Below are positions 8,494-16,504 of a stretch of DNA of 21,805 bases, one piece after another. The position numbers and the translations under genes are program-made. This DNA comes from Lachnoclostridium sp. UBA6558 (GTDB taxonomy: Bacteria > Bacillota > Clostridia > Lachnospirales > Lachnospiraceae), in contig DJJW01000010.1 in the NCBI GenBank assembly GCA_002434335.1, positions 1 through 21,805 on the forward strand, in the 5' to 3' direction. Position 1 is the first letter of the stretch. Each line of letters opens with the position of its first letter. Under the pieces are notes generated by a model that saw only the letters and a list, made by a program, of their open reading frames with translations, did no database searches and was not told where the DNA came from.

Positions 8494-8517
8494 AATATTA
8501 AACACAAAGGAGATAAT

Positions 8518-9486
8518 ATGGACATAAAAGGATTTACCTATGGATGGGATGGCAGAAGAGGAGATTATCTCACTAAAGAGGCAGAAAAGTCTCAGGATTT
8601 GCTATTCGATATTGGAGTTAACTGGATGTGCCTGGCATTTCATGTTCACCAGAAAACTTTTTCTTCTACAGAAATATATTTTGATTATCGAAATACCTTA
8701 TCTGATAAAGAAATTATCCACACCATAAACAGAGCACATGAGAGAGGTGTAAAAGTTTGCTTAAAGCCAGTTATTAACAGTACAGATGGAGTATGGAGAG
8801 CGTTAATTAATTTCCCGGATGGTGATATGTGGGGTAAGGATCATTACTGGGATACCTGGTTTGAGTACTATACTGCTTTTTTGTGTCATTATGCTGAGAT
8901 AGCAGCAGATACCGGCTGTGAGATGTTTTGTGTCGGCTGTGAAATGAGTGGTACGGAAAGAAAAGAAAAACATTGGAGAAATGCTATAGCAGAAGTTAAG
9001 AAGATTTATAAAGGACCTCTGGTTTACAATGCAAACCATGGCAGAGAAAAGGAAGTAAGCTGGTTTGACAGCCTTGATTACATTGGCACCAGTGCTTATT
9101 ATAAAGTTGGTAAGAAACCTGGAGAGTCCAAGGAAAATATGAAACAGGAATGGCTGAAGGTGGCTGAGCGTTTAAGGGAAGTGAGTGCATCCTTACAGAA
9201 ACCTGTTATATTTATGGAGATTGGTATACGAAGTGCAAGTGGGTGTGCTATGATGCCTTGGGATTTTACTCATACAGAGTTTGAAAGAAGTGAAGAAGAG
9301 CAGGCAGCTTTCTATGATTCCTGCCTGGAGGTATTCTCTAAGGAAGATTGGTTTACCGGTGTATTCTGGTGGGATTGGAGTACAGCTATTTATGATACCC
9401 AAGATGAAGCTGATAAGGATATAGGATTTAACATTCACTTGAAAAAAGCGGAGACTTCCTTAAAAGAGTGGTATCAGAAACTGTAA
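8518..9486 (+). CDS. Glycoside hydrolase, GH113-like (beta-mannanase type TIM barrel)
   Basis: The 322-residue product resembles the GH113 family, retaining (beta/alpha)8 enzymes in clan GH-A whose founder members hydrolyse beta-1,4-mannan. The substrate here is inferred. Candidate catalytic residues are Glu142 in CVGCEMSG (acid/base, after strand 4) and Glu234 in IFMEIGIRS (nucleophile, after strand 7). Both positions fit the family spacing, as does an aromatic-rich WWDWS segment near the end. I chose ATG 8518 because AAGGAG (8507-8512) lies 5 nt before it; the frame is open back to an ATG at 8401, but that extension has no Shine-Dalgarno and overlaps the promoter-like region. There is no signal peptide, so the enzyme probably acts on imported oligosaccharides in the cytoplasm. 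It stands alone between recX and a gene-free stretch. Confidence 0.78.
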   Translation: MDIKGFTYGWDGRRGDYLTKEAEKSQDLLFDIGVNWMCLAFHVHQKTFSSTEIYFDYRNTLSDKEIIHTINRAHERGVKVCLKPVINSTDGVWRALINFPDGDMWGKDHYWDTWFEYYTAFLCHYAEIAADTGCEMFCVGCEMSGTERKEKHWRNAIAEVKKIYKGPLVYNANHGREKEVSWFDSLDYIGTSAYYKVGKKPGESKENMKQEWLKVAERLREVSASLQKPVIFMEIGIRSASGCAMMPWDFTHTEFERSEEEQAAFYDSCLEVFSKEDWFTGVFWWDWSTAIYDTQDEADKDIGFNIHLKKAETSLKEWYQKL

Positions 9487-10174
9487 TAAGTCAGTCTGCC
9501 ATCAACCTGGTAATTATAAATAAAGAAATATAGATAAAGTTTTCAATAATTAATTCAATTAAAGGAGCAGCAGATTTCTATTACACAAGGCTAAGATCTA
9601 TCACGAATAGTTTATTGATGTTTGGAATACAGAAGACAAAATTTCTTGTAGGAACATATAAACTTTGACAGGAACTTCAGCCAAGTGCCATTATAGAGTT
9701 TGACTGCTCCTTCTGGATTTAAATTATATTAGAATAATCCTTCCAATAATGTTTTACTATAGGTATGAGATATCATCCCTAAAAAATGTTCAATCGGGCA
9801 GTATTGTGTTTTAATCTATTCAAATTGATTTGCGTTTCTTGGCTGTACAATCAGTCTAAGATTTATCTTGAATATTCACCAGTATCCTTATTAAATTCTT
9901 ATGCTCAAAAGGCAGATATTTTCATTTATAATCCATAGAAATTTAGAAATCAATATTAAGGGGACGAATAATCATTTGCCCGGCATAAGCATTTTTTAAA
10001 CCAACTCTGAAAAATGAAATATAATGAAAGAAGTACTTGTAAAAAGTGTAAATTATGCTACTATATATGAAAGAAAAGGAAATTTATACGGTCATTATAT
10101 CCTGAGAGATACCCGTCAAGGTAAGAGATTGTTTATTCTATACAAAATTCATGCAAAAGTCCAAGGAGGAATAC
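9487..10174. other. Gene-free stretch between the glycosidase and MFS genes
   Basis: No convincing gene is seen. A frame at 10024-10245 overlaps the MFS start in another frame and has no ribosome binding site. A 9-bp inverted repeat, AAGGAGCAG (9562-9570) and CTGCTCCTT (9704-9712), encloses about 133 bp. TTGACA (9665-9670) with an 18-bp spacer to CATTAT (9689-9694) is a possible but weak promoter inside it. No clear terminator follows the glycosidase gene. The stretch may be decayed sequence or contain an unrecognised RNA. Confidence 0.5.
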
Positions 10175-11503
10175 ATGAAAAAAAGCCTGCAGAATTTTAC
10201 TACAGCTTCCTTCAAGCAAAATATTTCCTCTTTCTTTCGGCCTGAAAATAATGCATTACTGATGTTTGCCTTAGAAGGAATGCTTTTTGCTATTGCTACG
10301 AATATCATGAACAATAATAATAACCTTTTTGCCTTGCGTCTGGGGGCTTCGGATGCTGAAATCAGTCTTGTTGCATCTATACCGCAATTTGTTGGGGTGA
10401 TTGTTTTATTACCTCTTGGTATTCTTACGGATCGTATGAAAAATAAGAGAATGATGGTCTCATTATCTCTTATGGCTCTGGCTTTGTTCTATCTTTTTAT
10501 TGGTTTTGTACCTTTTCTTGGCAGTTTCGCATTTCCCGTATTTATATTATTTCTATGTCTTTCCGTAGGCCCTTTAACTGGTTATAATGCCTCCTGGCAA
10601 GCTTATTTTTCCGATGTAGTACCCTTTGAAAACAGAAACCGTATACTTACAGCCAGAACCGGAGGAATGTTCTTCTTTAACATAGCCCTGCCGCTTATCA
10701 CAGGTGCTTTACTGGCTTCGGCTGCTGGTACGGGGAGCAAAATCAGAATGCACCAGATTTTTTACTGGTTTGTAGCTGCAATCCTTATTATACAGGTGAT
10801 AACAGTAAGGAAGATTAAAGGGGGATATATTGAGAAGCAAGAGTCGATGTCTTTTGCAGACCTTGGAAAAGCTTTTAAGGAATTATTACACCATAAACCC
10901 TTTGTGAAGTTTCTGGGAGGAGCATTATTCTTTTACTTATTCTGGCAAGCTGATTGGACCTTATATTTTCTTGGACAGGTAAATTATCTTAAGATGAATG
11001 AAGCCTGGTTAAGTTACGCTGCTATTGGCGCAGCACTTGCTCAGTTTCTGACGATTGGTTTCTGGAGCAGGCTCAACGAAAGAAAGGGGCCGAGATTTGG
11101 TGTGGTCTTCGGGAATCTGGGACTTGCCTTATGCCCTTTGTGTATGATTATATCAACCAGTGTTCCCCTTGGTATCGGTCCGGTAGTCTTTCTTATATTG
11201 AATACGATCGCAAATCTGGCATTTGCCACAGTCCCGTTAAATATGCCTCAATACCTGTTGTCAGTGATACCGGAAAATAATAAGACTTTAAGCATCTCTA
11301 TATATACTGTATTTATTACCTTAAGTAATGCTATTATGCCATTAGCAGGTGTTAAATTCTATCAGTTTATAGGTAATAACCTGTCCGCTTTCCGAAGGAT
11401 ATTCGCTATACTACTGATATTAAGAATCCTATCTTCACTTCAATGGTATTTAAGCTATAAAAGTTATAAAAAAGAAATCAGTAATCAGGAAATAAATAAT
11501 TAA
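10175..11503 (+). CDS. Major facilitator superfamily transporter
   Basis: The 442-residue protein has about 12 hydrophobic segments, the usual MFS count. The loop after the second segment carries GILTDRMKNKR, matching the MFS motif A pattern (Gly-x-x-x-Asp-Arg-x-x-x-(Arg/Lys)-Arg). An aromatic-rich segment, FYLFWQADWTLYF, lies near the start of the second half. The frame is open to an ATG at 10151, but AAGGAGG (10163-10169) lies 5 nt before ATG 10175, which decides the start. The substrate cannot be told from sequence. The kinase-fold gene starts 60 bp after its stop, so the pair could act together, for example in drug or metabolite export and modification. That is only inferred from position. 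Confidence 0.85.
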   Translation: MKKSLQNFTTASFKQNISSFFRPENNALLMFALEGMLFAIATNIMNNNNNLFALRLGASDAEISLVASIPQFVGVIVLLPLGILTDRMKNKRMMVSLSLMALALFYLFIGFVPFLGSFAFPVFILFLCLSVGPLTGYNASWQAYFSDVVPFENRNRILTARTGGMFFFNIALPLITGALLASAAGTGSKIRMHQIFYWFVAAILIIQVITVRKIKGGYIEKQESMSFADLGKAFKELLHHKPFVKFLGGALFFYLFWQADWTLYFLGQVNYLKMNEAWLSYAAIGAALAQFLTIGFWSRLNERKGPRFGVVFGNLGLALCPLCMIISTSVPLGIGPVVFLILNTIANLAFATVPLNMPQYLLSVIPENNKTLSISIYTVFITLSNAIMPLAGVKFYQFIGNNLSAFRRIFAILLILRILSSLQWYLSYKSYKKEISNQEINN

Positions 11504-11535
11504 TTGCCCAAGTATGAGCTGAAGTTAACAAATGA

Positions 11536-11566
11536 AAGGAGAAGGATTAAATCCTGTAAAATTATG
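11536..11566 (+). promoter_or_regulatory. Ribosome binding site with hairpin spacer before the APH-like gene
   Basis: AAGGAG (11536-11541) is 22 nt from ATG 11564, too far for normal initiation. Between them AGGAT (11543-11547) and ATCCT (11551-11555) form a 5-bp stem with a TAA loop. Folding removes 13 nt and leaves an effective spacing of 9 nt, as reported for some phage T4 genes with hairpin spacers. An in-frame ATT at 11546, 4 nt after the Shine-Dalgarno, is a less likely alternative start. Confidence 0.45.
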
Positions 11567-12520
11567 AATAGTATAACAAAAAGTAATATTACGGAACAAA
11601 CATTAAAGGCAATGGTGAACCTGGCATTTCCGCAGGCAGAACTGGTAGAGGCGAAAGAATTAACAGAAGGATATTTTAATGCCGCATATTTAATTATCTT
11701 AAGTGATGAAAGAGAGGTTATTTTAAAGATAGCCCCGCCGGAAGGTGTTCTTGTCATGACAAATGAAAAGGATATAATGAGGGCAGAAGTAGGCTGTATG
11801 GAACTGCTTTCGAAGCATCCTGGTATACCCATACCGAAGGTGCTGTTTCATGATTTTTCTCACTCAATTTTCCCAAGTGATTATTTCTTTATGTCTAAGC
11901 TTAAGGGAAAGAGCTTTAGCAGCATTCAAGAAGCTATGACAAAAGAGGAAAAGGATTCCATAGAGCGGCAAACAGGTGAATACAACGCTGCTATCAATCA
12001 GATAACTGGTAACGGATTTGGCTATTATAACAGTACCGTAAAGGATTCTGACTGGTTTAATGTATTTAAAGGTTTTCTGGAGAAAATCTTTCAGGATGCT
12101 GAGAAAATCAGTCTGGATATAGGAATAGATTATGAAAGCATAAGCAGGATGCTATTGATGCATAGGAATAGTTTTTTGGAGGTAACCACACCCAGATTAG
12201 TACATTGGGACCTTTGGGCAGGTAATGTATTTGTTGAGAAAGATAAAATAACAGGTTTTATTGATTTTGAACGCTGTATATGGGGAGATGAGCTCTTGGA
12301 AGTTGGTTTCCGTGCTCATAATCAGAATCCGGCTTTTCTTGAAGGATATGGAAAAAAGGGATTTACAGAAGCAGAAAAAGTTCGTATTTTATGGTACGAT
12401 TTCTATCTGTTTGCAATAGCCTCACTGGAAAGTGATTTCAGAAAATATCCGGATAGAGGAATGTTTTACTGGGCGAAAGAACAGCTGGAGAGAACCCTGG
12501 CAGCATTAAGAGCAGTTTAA
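11564..12520 (+). CDS. Aminoglycoside phosphotransferase-family (APH-fold) kinase
   Basis: The 318-residue protein belongs to the APH/choline-kinase-like fold, which phosphorylates small molecules with ATP. The catalytic Brenner-type motif HWDLWAGNV places the catalytic Asp at D216 and a metal-binding Asn at N221. The DFE of GFIDFE (D234) is the equivalent of the kinase DFG aspartate. An N-terminal lobe with VILKIAPPEG supplies the likely ATP-binding lysine. Substrates in this family range from antibiotics to sugars and choline, so resistance should not be assumed. The start is uncertain: the frame is open from a TTG at 11504 directly after the MFS stop, but ATG 11564 is the first ATG and has a hairpin-spaced Shine-Dalgarno. 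It probably shares a transcript with the MFS gene. Confidence 0.82.
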   Translation: MNSITKSNITEQTLKAMVNLAFPQAELVEAKELTEGYFNAAYLIILSDEREVILKIAPPEGVLVMTNEKDIMRAEVGCMELLSKHPGIPIPKVLFHDFSHSIFPSDYFFMSKLKGKSFSSIQEAMTKEEKDSIERQTGEYNAAINQITGNGFGYYNSTVKDSDWFNVFKGFLEKIFQDAEKISLDIGIDYESISRMLLMHRNSFLEVTTPRLVHWDLWAGNVFVEKDKITGFIDFERCIWGDELLEVGFRAHNQNPAFLEGYGKKGFTEAEKVRILWYDFYLFAIASLESDFRKYPDRGMFYWAKEQLERTLAALRAV

Positions 12521-12571
12521 ATATAACAGAAGCCGAGTGATATGACATCGTAAATGGAGGTGAATTATTTT

Positions 12572-14290
12572 ATGGTGAAACATATAATTTTTACAGCTTC
12601 TTTCTTGATTTCCTTGGCAGTTAATCTGCTCTGTTTAAATATGGGAATCTATAATATCCCACAGCATTTATACTATATCCCTATTTTACTTGGTGTATTT
12701 TGGTATAAGAGAACAGGTATCTTACTGACTGTATTTACCTCTTGTATATACATAGTATCAGTTCTTCCATATGATCAGGATAGAGAGTTGGTACTGGCAG
12801 CAGTTGTACGCTCATCTATTTTCCTTAGTGTCTCATTAATGGTTTACATCCTTAATGAAAGAAATCTGAAAAATGAGAAGAACCTGTTTAAAAATATGGA
12901 AAGGCTGCATACTATTTTGCAGTCAATACGTGATGGGGTAATCGTTACAGATGTTTACGGCAATATAGAAATTATAAATCCGAAAGCAGAGGCAATATCT
13001 ACTGTATCGGGTATAAGTGCAGTAAATAAACCCGTTAGTGAAGTACTTAATGTATATAGTGAAATGAATGAAAAAATAATACTGCAGACCCCTGATTGCC
13101 AAAATAATACTTGCACGATTCCTTTTTCACAAAGTGGTTATATAATAACAAACAATGGAAGTAAAAAAGAAGTTGAGATACATATAATGCCGGTTCTTCG
13201 GGCAGATGGGATACAGACAGGTAATACAATTATTATACGAGACATAACAGAAAAGAAAAAGGACGAAAATGAAATCCAGTTTCTTACTTATCATGATAAA
13301 CTGACAGGTCTTTATAACCGAAGGTATTTTGAACGGGCAGTAATTCAAATGGATGAGCCGTCAAATTACCCTATTACGATTATGATAGGCGATGTTAATG
13401 GATTAAAACTTATCAATGATGCTTTTGGACATCTTGCCGGAGACAGACTCTTAGCTGCGGCCGCTGAATCCCTTCGCCGGGTTCTAAAGGATAAGGATAT
13501 TCTGGCGAGATGGGGCGGTGATGAATTTATAATGCTGCTTCCTAATACCGACATGGAAGCAGCAAACAGCATTATCCATGATATTCATCACGAAAATAAA
13601 AAGACTATTGTAGGCAGTATTAATTTATCAATCTCTTTCGGATACGCCGTGAAATATAATAATGGATATGATATGAGTACTGTCATAAAGCAGGCTGATG
13701 ATATGATGTATAAGGAAAAACTATCTATTAGCAGAAGCGTTAAGAACAGGACGGTAAATATCATCCTACAGTCATTGTATGTAAAGAATCCATCGGAAAG
13801 AGAACATTCTATGGGAGTCAGCCGCCTGGCGGACAAGCTGGGGGTTATTCTTGGTCTTGGTAATAGTGATATCATAGATTTGAGGGTCTTGGGACAGATA
13901 CATGATGTAGGCAAGATAACCATAGAAGATGGGATATTGAATAAACCGGATAAATTAACAGAAGCTGAATACGAGATTGTTACCAGGCATTCAGAAAAAG
14001 GTTATCAAATAATAAAAGCATCGCCCGAACTGATGTATCTGGCGGAAGAAGTTCTTTCTCATCATGAAAGATATGATGGAACCGGTTATCCGAGAGGTCT
14101 TAAGAGAGAGGAAATTCCGAAATTGGCACGAATATTGGCAGTTGCAGATGCCATTGAATCAATGCTGTCGGATAAGCCTTACCGGAAAGCGCTTACCATG
14201 GAACAGGTTATACAAGAGTTAAGAGTGAATGCTGGTACTCAATTTGACCCGGAAGTTGTTGAAGCTTCTTTTAAGATACTAACAATTTAA
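12572..14290 (+). CDS. Membrane PAS-GGDEF-HD-GYP cyclic-di-GMP turnover protein
   Basis: The 572-residue product has an N-terminal membrane region of about four hydrophobic segments (residues 1-95), a PAS-like sensor (about 109-225), a GGDEF domain (about 235-385) and an HD-GYP domain (about 395-572). GGDEF makes cyclic di-GMP from GTP and HD-GYP degrades it. The synthase motif is intact (RWGGDEF, residues 313-319), and so are the HD pair (H444-D445 in IHDVGK) and HHERYDGTGYP (G505-Y-P). The product-inhibition site upstream of GGDEF reads KDKD instead of RxxD, so classical feedback inhibition may be lost or altered. I chose ATG 12572 with GGAGGTGA 8 nt upstream, not the in-frame ATG at 12554, which overlaps that Shine-Dalgarno. 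It follows the APH-like gene by 51 bp. Confidence 0.93.
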   Translation: MVKHIIFTASFLISLAVNLLCLNMGIYNIPQHLYYIPILLGVFWYKRTGILLTVFTSCIYIVSVLPYDQDRELVLAAVVRSSIFLSVSLMVYILNERNLKNEKNLFKNMERLHTILQSIRDGVIVTDVYGNIEIINPKAEAISTVSGISAVNKPVSEVLNVYSEMNEKIILQTPDCQNNTCTIPFSQSGYIITNNGSKKEVEIHIMPVLRADGIQTGNTIIIRDITEKKKDENEIQFLTYHDKLTGLYNRRYFERAVIQMDEPSNYPITIMIGDVNGLKLINDAFGHLAGDRLLAAAAESLRRVLKDKDILARWGGDEFIMLLPNTDMEAANSIIHDIHHENKKTIVGSINLSISFGYAVKYNNGYDMSTVIKQADDMMYKEKLSISRSVKNRTVNIILQSLYVKNPSEREHSMGVSRLADKLGVILGLGNSDIIDLRVLGQIHDVGKITIEDGILNKPDKLTEAEYEIVTRHSEKGYQIIKASPELMYLAEEVLSHHERYDGTGYPRGLKREEIPKLARILAVADAIESMLSDKPYRKALTMEQVIQELRVNAGTQFDPEVVEASFKILTI

Positions 14291-14304
14291 TTTCTGTCTC
14301 TACC

Positions 14305-14357
14305 CTGACAGGTATAAAACGGCCGGGATATATGGCATTTTTATACCTGTCAGTTTT
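14305..14357 (+). terminator. Terminator-like perfect hairpin after the GGDEF-HD-GYP gene
   Basis: CTGACAGGTATAAAA (14305-14319) pairs perfectly with TTTTATACCTGTCAG (14339-14353), a 15-bp stem with a 19-nt loop. Only four T follow, then GGTT. It sits 15 bp after the stop and 60 bp before the next promoter, so it probably ends the MFS-APH-GGDEF transcript. The large loop and short T-tract make it weaker than the recX terminator. Confidence 0.65.
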
Positions 14358-14418
14358 GGTTAGATTGGATTCAATGTATATAATCACTAATATATACTGG
14401 ATTTTATTTTAATAATCC

Positions 14419-14447
14419 TTGAAATTACCAGAAATTTATCCTATAAT
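14419..14447 (+). promoter_or_regulatory. Promoter of the transcarboxylase-like operon
   Basis: TTGAAA (14419-14424), a 17-bp spacer and a consensus TATAAT (14442-14447) form a strong sigma-A promoter. The predicted start is near 14454, leaving a leader of about 52 nt. No operator was recognised around it. Confidence 0.85.
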
Positions 14448-14505
14448 ATAATAGGCAGAAAATTTGAATTTATTTTTATAAATGGAAGTAAATGGAGGGC
14501 AGAAG

Positions 14506-15939
14506 ATGAACACGGCTAAACAATTGTCAGCAAGGGAACGAATTACCGCTCTTCTTGATGATAACAGTTTTGTAGAAATTGGTGCTTTGGTCACGAAAAG
14601 AAATACGGATTTTAATCTCAGTCAAAAGGAAATTTCTTCCGATGGCATAATTACCGGATATGGGGTAATTGACGGAAATCCAGTATATGTATACAGCCAG
14701 GATAGTACTGCTGGAAGTGGTACCATTGGTGAAATGCATGCAAAAAAAATCACAGCAGTATATGATTTAGCACTTAAGGTGGGGGCACCGGTTATCGGAA
14801 TAATCGACAGTGCCGGCTTAAGACTTCAGGAAGCCACTGATGCATTGAATGGTTTAGGAGAGATCTACCAGAAACAGACAATGGCGTCAGGTGTAATACC
14901 TCAAATAACCGCTATTTTAGGTCCATGCGGTGGAGGGCTTGCTGTATTAAGCGCCTTAAGTGATTTTTCGTTTATGACAGAAACTAATGCGCAGCTTTTT
15001 GTGAATTCACCTAACGCTTTGAAACAGAACTTTACAGCGAAATGTGATACGACAACAGCAAGATTTCAAGCGCAGGCAGGAAATATAGACTTTGTTGTAA
15101 AGGATGAAGCGGCTTTGCTGGAAAGTATCAGAAATCTGATTGTTTTACTGCCGGCTAATAATGAAGATGACGCATCCTATGATGAATGTCTGGATGATTT
15201 AAATCGTTTAATTCCGGAAGCTGTATTTGATAACAAGGATTCTTCGCACATACTGACTGAGATTTCCGATGACAATTACTTTGTAGAAATTAAGAAAGAG
15301 CATGCCAAAGAGATGGTTACCGGATTTATAAGATTAAATGGTGTAACTATAGGAGCTGTCGCAAATCGACGGGTCTGGACAGAGGAATCAGGTGCTCTTT
15401 CGGCTGAGCATGATGGAACCCTTACCGCAGAAGGATGTTTAAAAGCAGAGAGATTTATTCGTTTCTGTGACTCTTTCGGGATTCCGTTACTATCACTGAC
15501 TGATGTTGAAGGGTATAAAGCAGAGCTTAATCAGGAAACCATTATTGCAGCCGCAGCCGCTAAATTAACCTATGCCTTTGCTTCGGCTACCGTCGCGAAA
15601 GTAAATCTTATTATAGGGAAAGCTTTCGGCAGTGCTTATGTTACAATGAATTCAAGGCACATCGGAGCTGATATGGTATTTGTACTGAGCAGTGCTTCTA
15701 TCGGTATGATGGATGAGAACCAGGCAGTAAGCATTATTTATGAAGGCGAAGAGGTTGATTTGAAAGAGAAAGCAAAGGAATATAAGGAACTTCAGTCCAA
15801 TGCTGTTTCAGCGGCAAGACGTGGTTATGTGGATTCCATTATAGATAGAGCAACTGCACGTAAGCATTTAATCTATGCTTTTGAAATGCTCTTTACAAAG
15901 AGTGTACATGCTTCTTCCAAAAAGCACGGAACGGTTTAA
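14506..15939 (+). CDS. Acyl-CoA carboxyltransferase subunit (12S/MmdA-like)
   Basis: The 477-residue protein is a crotonase-fold carboxyltransferase of the acetyl/propionyl-CoA carboxylase beta, methylmalonyl-CoA decarboxylase alpha and transcarboxylase 12S family. It moves carboxyl between biotin and an acyl-CoA. Both repeats are present: the first carries ILGPCGGGLAVLSAL with the oxyanion-hole glycines, and the second carries GKAFGSAYVTMNSRHIGAD. The N-terminal LSARERITALLDDNSFVEIG segment is typical of the family. GGAGGG (14494-14499) lies 6 nt before ATG 14506, preferred to the in-frame ATG 14482. At 477 residues it is shorter than typical 12S subunits of about 510. It is the first gene of a four-gene operon, which points to a transcarboxylase or decarboxylase complex rather than fatty-acid synthesis. 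The acyl-CoA substrate is unproven. Confidence 0.88.
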   Translation: MNTAKQLSARERITALLDDNSFVEIGALVTKRNTDFNLSQKEISSDGIITGYGVIDGNPVYVYSQDSTAGSGTIGEMHAKKITAVYDLALKVGAPVIGIIDSAGLRLQEATDALNGLGEIYQKQTMASGVIPQITAILGPCGGGLAVLSALSDFSFMTETNAQLFVNSPNALKQNFTAKCDTTTARFQAQAGNIDFVVKDEAALLESIRNLIVLLPANNEDDASYDECLDDLNRLIPEAVFDNKDSSHILTEISDDNYFVEIKKEHAKEMVTGFIRLNGVTIGAVANRRVWTEESGALSAEHDGTLTAEGCLKAERFIRFCDSFGIPLLSLTDVEGYKAELNQETIIAAAAAKLTYAFASATVAKVNLIIGKAFGSAYVTMNSRHIGADMVFVLSSASIGMMDENQAVSIIYEGEEVDLKEKAKEYKELQSNAVSAARRGYVDSIIDRATARKHLIYAFEMLFTKSVHASSKKHGTV

Positions 15940-15950
15940 AAGCTCGGTAA

Positions 15951-15973
15951 GTTGAAAAAAATAATATTTCAAC
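15951..15973 (+). other. Intercistronic hairpin after the carboxyltransferase gene
   Basis: GTTGAAA (15951-15957) pairs with TTTCAAC (15967-15973) around a 9-nt AT loop, 11 bp after the stop. No T-tract follows, so it may be an RNA-processing or stability element within the operon. A small frame and the OadG-like gene follow it. Confidence 0.35.
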
Positions 15974-16002
15974 TATGGATCCAGGAATATCAAAGGAGAG
16001 AT

Positions 16003-16131
16003 TTGATTTCCTTTAAAGAAAGTAATATGAAAGCAATAACTAGGTACGGAAGTGACTTGGACCGTGCAGATAGGAGCAGACATGAGTTTATCAGGATTCT
16101 ATGGGAGCAGCCTTATACTTACAGCGGTTAA
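16003..16131 (+). CDS. Possible 42-residue leader ORF overlapping the oadG start
   Basis: A TTG at 16003 has AAAGGAG (15992-15998) 4 nt upstream and opens a 42-codon frame ending at TAA 16131. It contains an internal ATG at 16027. The predicted peptide is polar and charged (it includes LDRADRSRHEFIRILWEQ) and resembles nothing I recognise. It overlaps the first 50 bp of the OadG-like gene in another frame. It may be a coupling or regulatory leader, or an accident of a good Shine-Dalgarno. I could not relate it to a known transcarboxylase subunit. Confidence 0.25.
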   Translation: MISFKESNMKAITRYGSDLDRADRSRHEFIRILWEQPYTYSG

Positions 16132-16471
16132 TGGCTTTGGGGTTAAGGATCAGATTCCCGGTGAATATTTAGATACGGTTGTAATACTCGGTTTAGTCTT
16201 TACAGGCTTAATTCTGGTTGTTGGTATCCTTGGTATCATAAGACTTTTCATCGCTTTGACAAAAGCTATGTATAAAGACAGCGATAACAGCGGGTCGAAC
16301 AGAGCAGTTGATTCAGCTTCAGGTGCAGCAGCCATAAAGAATAGTAATCCCGTGCAGATTAATCCTGCAAATGATCCTCAGCTGGTAGCGGTTATAACGG
16401 CCGCATTAATGGCTTCCTTGGAAGAGGTACCTGCTGACGGACTTGTAATCCGTTCGATACGTAGAAGATAA
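16082..16471 (+). CDS. OadG-like sodium-pump decarboxylase gamma subunit
   Basis: The 129-residue protein has one strong transmembrane helix (TVVILGLVFTGLILVVGILG, about residues 32-51) followed by a polar linker. The C-terminal block DPQLVAVITAALMAS...GLVIRSIRRR is seen in Firmicutes OadG-like subunits. In sodium-pumping decarboxylases the gamma subunit anchors the carboxyltransferase to the membrane and joins it to the beta pump. ATG 16082 is preferred because AGGAG (16072-16076) lies 5 nt before it; a GTG at 16052 in the same frame lacks support. It sits between the carboxyltransferase and the biotin carrier, so it is likely a structural part of that complex. No beta subunit is encoded in the window. 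Confidence 0.8.
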   Translation: MSLSGFYGSSLILTAVNGFGVKDQIPGEYLDTVVILGLVFTGLILVVGILGIIRLFIALTKAMYKDSDNSGSNRAVDSASGAAAIKNSNPVQINPANDPQLVAVITAALMASLEEVPADGLVIRSIRRR

Positions 16472-16504
16472 TATCCAGAGCTTATTATAAGGAGGAAATA
16501 AATA

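Noticed and set aside
8401..8517. N-terminal extension of the glycosidase frame
   Set aside because: No ribosome binding site precedes ATG 8401, the extension overlaps promoter-like and operator-like sequence, and a strong Shine-Dalgarno marks ATG 8518.
10024..10245. 73-codon frame before and overlapping the MFS gene
   Set aside because: It has no Shine-Dalgarno at its ATG, overlaps the MFS start in another frame, and its composition resembles translated intergenic and shadow sequence.
10175..12520. Transporter plus kinase pair as an antibiotic-resistance cassette
   Set aside because: Both families are too broad to name a drug, and no mobile-element sequence flanks them.
13588..13923. 111-codon minus-strand frame inside the GGDEF-HD-GYP gene
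   Set aside because: It is the complement of a well-supported coding region with clear domain motifs and has no initiation signal of its own.
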